Assembly: GCF_006440775.1 (NCBI RefSeq) | Contig: NZ_VFTZ01000017.1 | Location: 53,220-117,219 of the forward strand | Reading direction: 5' to 3' | DNA: 64,000 nucleotides | Origin: Mesorhizobium sp. B2-7-2 | GTDB lineage: Bacteria; Pseudomonadota; Alphaproteobacteria; Rhizobiales; Rhizobiaceae | In this document: piece after piece, positions 59,673 through 64,000 of the stretch | Layout of the letters: every line of letters begins with the position of its first letter | Numbering within the stretch: position 1 is the stretch's first letter | The notes under the pieces: generated by a model | What the model was told of the DNA's origin: nothing | The model's database searches: none | Seen by the model: the letters and a program-made list of their open reading frames with translations, nothing else | Program-made: the position numbers and the translations under genes

Positions 59673-60017
59673 TCAGCACATATTGTCGATCATCAAGGCA
59701 GTCGACATCGGACGGGTCACGGCAACTTCGCCGGTAGGATACCCACGGCGCCGCTTCCAGGCCGTCAGGGCGATCACCAGCGCGCAGCAGACAGCGTTCA
59801 GCCAGTTGATCGCCGCCAGCATCGGATCGCCGAGATTGATGCCGGCGTGGAGCCCTGTCGTGGCGTTGGCGCCGGTCCACAGCAGCCAGGTCGTGTAGGA
59901 GATCGCCGTGGCGCCGTTCTCGTCGCGGGCCACGCGCAGGATCTGCGGCAGGTAGGAGACGACGCGCAGGCCGTTGAAGAAGGTGAACAGATAGAAGGAC
60001 AGATCGCCAAGCGTCAT
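59673..60017 (-). CDS. SemiSWEET-like PQ-loop transporter
   Basis: The 114-residue protein has three hydrophobic helices and the PQ-loop signature VVSYLPQILRVARDENGATA followed by ISYTTWLLW. SemiSWEETs work as dimers and carry small sugars. GGAG upstream supports ATG 60017; an upstream in-frame start at 60068 has no good site. Confidence 0.82.
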   Translation of the reverse strand: MTLGDLSFYLFTFFNGLRVVSYLPQILRVARDENGATAISYTTWLLWTGANATTGLHAGINLGDPMLAAINWLNAVCCALVIALTAWKRRRGYPTGEVAVTRPMSTALMIDNMC

Positions 60018-60123
60018 TCTCGCATCTCCGAGCCAGCTTGACGCGGGGGATATACGGCGATCGGGCATCAGCCTGTGAGGGGCTTCACATGGTCTGCCGA
60101 TTTCTGCGCCTGAGCCAGCGGCC

Positions 60124-62415
60124 TCAGCCCGTGCCCGTGCCCGTGCGCACCGCCTCGCGGTCGCTCTCGTCGCGTTTCACCCGCTCGTCGGAGATCAGCA
60201 CCACTGGGCATGGGCTGCGCCGCAGGACGGCCGTCGTCGTCTCGCCGAAGATCAGCTCCTCGCCCTGGCGCCGCGCCACGCCCATGACGATCAGCGCCAC
60301 GTTGCGGCCGGCCTGGCGGGTGATGGCGTCGGCGGCGGCGGCTCTGCTGCGGATCGCCGTCTCGATCTCGACGCCGTAGCGGTCGGCAAGCGCGACGATG
60401 TCCTTCAGCACGGCTTCCCTGCGGCGGTGCGAGACGGTGTCGCGCAGCTCGTCGCGGCCGGCCCGTGCGACATAGAGCGTCTTGACGCGCGCGCCGGTGA
60501 CGGCGGCGACGGCCAAAGCCAGTTCGGCGCCGCGGCGGGCAACCGCCGTGCCGTTGACCGGCACCAGTATCTTGCCCGATCGCGGGCCGAGCCGAGGCAT
60601 CTGGCGGCCGGCGGTGGCCGGCTTCAACACCAGGCAGAGCGGCCCGTCGAAGGCGCCGGCGACCTCGTTCAGCCGATGCGAGAAGGCCCCCTTGGAAGTG
60701 ACCGCGCGGCCGAGGCCGACGAGCAGCATGCCGTAGCCCTTGCGCGCCTCCTTGGTGACAGCCTCGGCCGAGAGCTCCTCATGCTGGCGGCGGGTGACCG
60801 GGGCTTCGCGCACCGGCGTCTCGTCGCCTTGCTTCGCCGCCTCACGGCTGTCCTCGGCGCCCTTCTCGATTTCCTCCAGATGCAACCCTTCGGTCGGCTC
60901 GGCATCGATCTCGCCGCTGGAATGCAGCACCGTCGTCGGCTTGCCGGCGCCGATGACGCCTGCGAGATAGGCGGCGAAGCGGCCGACGATACCCTCGTCG
61001 ACCACCACCAGCAGCCGCTCCAGATTGGCGACGAAGCCGCGCTGGTCGATGTCCTCGCGCTCCAGTCTTTTCTGCTCGCCCTCGCCCATCGGCAGGCGGC
61101 GCAGGGCCCAGCGCAATGTCGGCGGCATGGCCAAGGTGGTGATGACCGCCATGGTGACGATCATGGTGAAGAGGTTGTGCGACAGCACGCCCATCGACAG
61201 GCCGATCGAGGCGACGATGACCTCCGTGGAACCGCGCGCGTTCATGCCGCAGCCCACCGCGACGCCTTCGGCGCGGCTCATGCCGGCGACCTCGGCGCCG
61301 ATGAAGGCGCCGCCGAACTTGCCGATGCTGGCGATGATGACCAGCGCTACCGTCAGCAGCGCAAGCTGAGGATCGAGAAGCACGGTGAGGTCTGCGGATA
61401 GTCCGGCGACGCCGAAAAACACCGGCATGAAAAGGGCGGTGATGATGCCACGCAGCTGCCCTTCGATGTGGCGCGACAGGATCGGCGACTCGCCGACCAA
61501 GATGCCGGCGACGAAGGCGCCGAGCACGGTGTGCACGCCGATCAGATCGGTGATCAAGGCCATGGCGCCCATGATGGCGAGGATGACGGTGACGACCGCA
61601 TACTCGGAGCGGAAGGTGTCGTTGGTCCAGCGGATGGCATCGAAGACGATGCGGCGCCCGAGCGTGAAGGAAAACGCCATGAAGGCAGCGACGCCCATAA
61701 TGATGAAGGCTAGGCCGCCGATCTCGATGCGCCCCTTGGTGGCGATGCCGATGGTGATGGCGATAATCACCCAGCCGATCGTGTCCTCGATGATGGCCGA
61801 CGAGACGATGATCTGGCCAAGGTCGCGGCGCATGAAGTTCATGTCGCGCACCACCATGGCGACTATCTTGACCGAGGAGATGGAGAGCGCGGTGCCGAGG
61901 AACAGCCCGGCAACGATGCGCTCGCTGCCGGCGGCAAGCAGCGTGGCCGGCATGAACTGGGCGGCGATGAAGCCGAGCGCGAAGGGCACCGCCACGCCGG
62001 CAGCCGAGATGGAAAAACAGGCGCGGCCGACGCGGCGCACGAGCCGCAGATCCGTTTCCATGCCGGTGAGCAGGAGCAGCATCAGCACGCCGAGCTGGGC
62101 GATGGCGTTGATCATCGACTTTTGCGAGGCGTCACCGGCAAAGACCAGCCGCTCGGCCGCCGGCCAGACCCAGCCGAGCAGCGAAGGCCCAAGCAGGATG
62201 CCGCCGATCAGCTGTCCCATCACCGCCGGCTGGCCCAGTATTTCCAGCACCTCGCCGATGCCGCGACCGACGACAAGGAGCAGGATGAGTTCGGCGACGA
62301 AAATGCCTTCCGAGGACATGCCGGTCTTTTCGGCGGCGAAGGCGACGACGGGCATCAGTAGAAGCGCAGCGGCGGCTAACACGACCGACCGGCGCAGATT
62401 GAGTATTTTGGACAA
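60124..62415 (-). CDS. Kef-type cation:proton antiporter with C-terminal universal stress domain
   Basis: The 763-residue protein has an N-terminal signal-like helix (VVLAAAALLLMPVVAFA). A CPA2 antiporter domain with about 12 TM segments follows to about residue 430 (GQPAVMGQLIGGILLGPSLL, GVHTVLGAFVAGILVGESPI). After a linker comes a UspA-like domain (KILVPVNGTAVARRGAELAL, RRSPCPVVLIS) at about 610-745. Fusion to a nucleotide-binding stress domain suggests regulated Na+/H+ or K+/H+ exchange. The start is TTG 62415 behind GGGGAG. Confidence 0.87.
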   Translation of the reverse strand: MSKILNLRRSVVLAAAALLLMPVVAFAAEKTGMSSEGIFVAELILLLVVGRGIGEVLEILGQPAVMGQLIGGILLGPSLLGWVWPAAERLVFAGDASQKSMINAIAQLGVLMLLLLTGMETDLRLVRRVGRACFSISAAGVAVPFALGFIAAQFMPATLLAAGSERIVAGLFLGTALSISSVKIVAMVVRDMNFMRRDLGQIIVSSAIIEDTIGWVIIAITIGIATKGRIEIGGLAFIIMGVAAFMAFSFTLGRRIVFDAIRWTNDTFRSEYAVVTVILAIMGAMALITDLIGVHTVLGAFVAGILVGESPILSRHIEGQLRGIITALFMPVFFGVAGLSADLTVLLDPQLALLTVALVIIASIGKFGGAFIGAEVAGMSRAEGVAVGCGMNARGSTEVIVASIGLSMGVLSHNLFTMIVTMAVITTLAMPPTLRWALRRLPMGEGEQKRLEREDIDQRGFVANLERLLVVVDEGIVGRFAAYLAGVIGAGKPTTVLHSSGEIDAEPTEGLHLEEIEKGAEDSREAAKQGDETPVREAPVTRRQHEELSAEAVTKEARKGYGMLLVGLGRAVTSKGAFSHRLNEVAGAFDGPLCLVLKPATAGRQMPRLGPRSGKILVPVNGTAVARRGAELALAVAAVTGARVKTLYVARAGRDELRDTVSHRRREAVLKDIVALADRYGVEIETAIRSRAAAADAITRQAGRNVALIVMGVARRQGEELIFGETTTAVLRRSPCPVVLISDERVKRDESDREAVRTGTGTG

Positions 62416-62481
62416 GCTGTCTCCCCTCGATTTCGCGTCATAACGGTTTGGCCGGTGGTTCGGTTGCACAGTGTCGGAGCT

Positions 62482-62690
62482 GCCAATCTCCCCCCTCGTG
62501 GGGGAGATGTCCGGCAGGACAGAGGGGGGCGCGAAGGAACGCGGCTTCACAGCCAGAAGCGTTAACATCTGCAGGTCCGGCATGGGACATGCAGCAAGAG
62601 AGACAGGCAGAAGTTGGTGCTCTACGGCGACCCTCTGCCCTGCCGGGCATCTCCCCCACAAGAGGGGAGATCAGCAGTTCCGGCGCCGTT
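62482..62690. repeat. Family A repeat pair in inverted orientation
   Basis: CCAATCTCCCCCCTCGTGGG, GGAGATGTCCGGCAGGACAG at the left and CCTCTGCCCTGCCGGGCATC, TCCCCCACAAGAGGGGAGAT at the right face each other around about 75 unrelated bases. This gene-free stretch (62416-62785) holds nothing else recognisable. Confidence 0.82.
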
Positions 62691-62785
62691 TCCTACAATT
62701 CTAATCAAATGCCACCACGGATTTTTGCTTCCCGGTAAAGCGACTCGGCGATGTTCGCGCCGTGGCGGGCAATAAGGAGAAGCTA

Positions 62786-62992
62786 ATGAAAAGCGACTTT
62801 GCCGCCGCCCACCTGCACCTCGACCGGGCCTGCCATTACCTGCGCGGCGACGATGAAACGAGCCGCGCGGCGCTTGCGGCGCTCGACCTTGTGATCGAGG
62901 CAGTGGCGGCAGCCCAGCATGCCAGGCCGATCGCCGATGTGCTGCCCTTTCCGCGACGCGCGAACGGTGGTGTCCCCCCACTTGCATCCTGA
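62786..62992 (+). CDS. Small hypothetical protein
   Basis: The 68-residue protein begins MKSDFAAAHLHLDRACHYLR and contains DDETSRAALAALDLVIEAVA, an all-helical layout. AAGGAGAAGC before ATG 62786 is a good ribosome site. It resembles short rhizobial proteins without assigned function. Confidence 0.65.
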   Translation: MKSDFAAAHLHLDRACHYLRGDDETSRAALAALDLVIEAVAAAQHARPIADVLPFPRRANGGVPPLAS

Positions 62993-63111
62993 CTTATCCG
63001 CCTGAAAAGGCGGGAACATTCCGGCCGGCCGCACGTTGAAGCGACAGGGGTGTGGCCGGTCGATGTCGAGGCGAGGACGGCCGGCCATGGCGGCGGGAGG
63101 CGCACGGCAGA

Positions 63112-63894
63112 ATGTCCCAGACGAATGCCGCAAAATCCACAGATGCAGCTGTGGCAAGGTCGACAGAGGCGGCTGCGCCGGCAAGATCCACCGAGAAGGC
63201 CGCACCGCCGCGCGCTTCCGACACGCTGGCGCTGAAGCTCAGCTCCCCTGAATTCACCACGACGCTGTCGCATTTCCACCGCGCCGAGATCGCGCGCTTG
63301 GCGGGCTGGCGCGACCGGCTCGACCGCACCAGCAACTGGGCGATCACGGTGGTGGCGGCGATGCTGTCGGTATCGCTGTCGACGCCCAGCGCGCATCATG
63401 GCGTGCTTTTGTTCGCCATGCTCCTGATCACGCTGCTTTTGTGGATCGAGGCGCGGCGCTACCGTTTTTTCGACGTCTACCGCGCCCGTGTGCGGCAATT
63501 CGAGCGTTATTATTTCGCGCAGATCTTTTCGCCACAGCCGGACTATGCTTCCAACTGGCTCGCGATCCTCGGCGAAGGCCTGCGCTCGCCGCGTTTCCTA
63601 ATCACGCAGCGCGCGGCGCTGATCAGGCGGCTGCGCCGCAACTACATCTTCATGTACACGATCCTGCTGCTTGCCTGGATCCTCAAGATCACCACGCCGA
63701 GCCTGTCGCGCGAAGGCTCTCCCATCGGCTTCGGCGCCTCGCTCGTCGACACCTTCCGGGTGGCGACGCTCGGCCCAATTCCCGGCGTCGTCGTCGTGTG
63801 CGGCGTGACCGGCTGCTACCTCGCGCTGCTCGCCGCGGCGTTCCTGGTCCGCGCCGATGACGGCGAGCTGTCCTTTGGCGACGTGCATGTGTGA
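63112..63894 (+). CDS. DUF2270-family membrane protein
   Basis: The 260-residue protein has an Ala/Thr-rich N-terminus, then the DUF2270 region with FHRAEIARLAGWRDRLDRTS and WAITVVAAMLSVSLSTPS. RRYRFFDVYRARVRQFERYY follows the second helix, and further TM helices occur near YIFMYTILLLAWILKIT and GVVVVCGVTGCYLALLAAAF. The family is integral to the inner membrane and of unknown function. GGGAGG lies 12 bases before the ATG, which is a long spacing. Confidence 0.85.
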   Translation: MSQTNAAKSTDAAVARSTEAAAPARSTEKAAPPRASDTLALKLSSPEFTTTLSHFHRAEIARLAGWRDRLDRTSNWAITVVAAMLSVSLSTPSAHHGVLLFAMLLITLLLWIEARRYRFFDVYRARVRQFERYYFAQIFSPQPDYASNWLAILGEGLRSPRFLITQRAALIRRLRRNYIFMYTILLLAWILKITTPSLSREGSPIGFGASLVDTFRVATLGPIPGVVVVCGVTGCYLALLAAAFLVRADDGELSFGDVHV

Positions 63895-63912
63895 GGGACG
63901 GGAGTAGGGCAG

Positions 63913-63996
63913 TAGTGAGTAGTGAGTAGTGAGTAGTGAGTAGTGAGTAGTGAGTAGTGAATAGTGAATAGTGAATAGTGATTAGTGAATAGTGAG
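63913..63996. repeat. Tandem heptamer array (TAGTGAG)
   Basis: Twelve contiguous 7-bp units: six TAGTGAG, three TAGTGAA, one TAGTGAT, one TAGTGAA and one TAGTGAG. The array starts 19 bp after the DUF2270 stop. Every unit contains TAG and TGA, and with a 7-bp period all three plus-strand frames are closed within it. Confidence 0.95.
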
Positions 63997-64000
63997 GAAG

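Noticed and set aside
5548..62690. CTCCCCC hairpins as a CRISPR array or IS ends
   Set aside because: Copies are scattered singly or as inverted pairs, not regularly spaced, and no transposase or cas gene is present.
63913..63996. Heptamer array as a CRISPR or origin iteron set
   Set aside because: Units are contiguous with no spacers, and 7 bp is too short for iterons; no replication gene is nearby.

Overview
The window looks like part of a chromosome of a Mesorhizobium-like member of the Rhizobiales. The evidence is the high GC content, the protein families (Ku/LigD repair, YghU-type GST, DUF2270, DUF1127-like small proteins) and several families of rhizobial intergenic palindromes. Gene starts are often TTG or GTG behind good Shine-Dalgarno sequences. 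I saw no tRNA, rRNA, CRISPR array, insertion sequence or prophage. The genus assignment is inference from recall, not a database result.

Layout. 1-9040: a partial Lys/His-rich gene, a YdeI-like protein, a hicAB toxin-antitoxin pair whose toxin appears frameshifted, an SDR and a LysR regulator, a DegP-like protein without its catalytic residues, yghU, a PEBP protein, a PLP aminotransferase with an operator-like palindrome, a small secreted protein and a sulfotransferase-like protein. 9040-10030: a gene-poor stretch with a DUF1127-like gene, a 32-codon ORF whose leader matches the lasso-peptide leader pattern, and a strong small-RNA candidate ending in a Rho-independent terminator. 10029-16670: GFA-type protein, isochorismatase-like hydrolase, LysR/MFS divergon, amidase and an unknown protein. 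16839-20967: a periplasmic molybdenum hydroxylase operon (cytochrome c, 2Fe-2S subunit, Mo subunit). 21158-27924: exonuclease III, a hydrolase and an NHEJ locus (ligD, ku, and a Ku-coupled protein that I read as BRCT-like, MerR-like HTH and TPR).

28493-43021 is a polysaccharide locus: GNAT-type transferase, Wzx-like flippase, two glycosyltransferases, a GH5 hydrolase, a Wzy-like polymerase, a Wzc-like co-polymerase with a degenerate kinase domain, a beta-propeller protein and two tandem FAD-dependent oxidoreductases. Three sequences matching sigma-54 promoters lie in its two divergent intergenic regions. An initiating sugar-phosphate transferase and an outer-membrane Wza are not in the window.

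43050-63996: GNAT, an ABC transporter pair, aldo/keto reductase, GST, flavin monooxygenase, DUF922 protein, and a complete CUT1 sugar ABC transporter behind a LacI-type palindrome but with no LacI gene beside it. These are followed by a LuxR/TolB-like/TPR regulator, VOC protein, MFS transporter, SemiSWEET-like protein, a Kef-type antiporter fused to a stress-protein domain, a DUF2270 protein and a tandem heptamer array at the right edge.

Most of the window is ordinary housekeeping and transport. The items I would look at first are the orphan RiPP-like precursor and adjacent RNA at 9.5-10.0 kb, the sigma-54-linked polysaccharide locus with its duplicated oxidoreductases, and the Ku-coupled repair protein.
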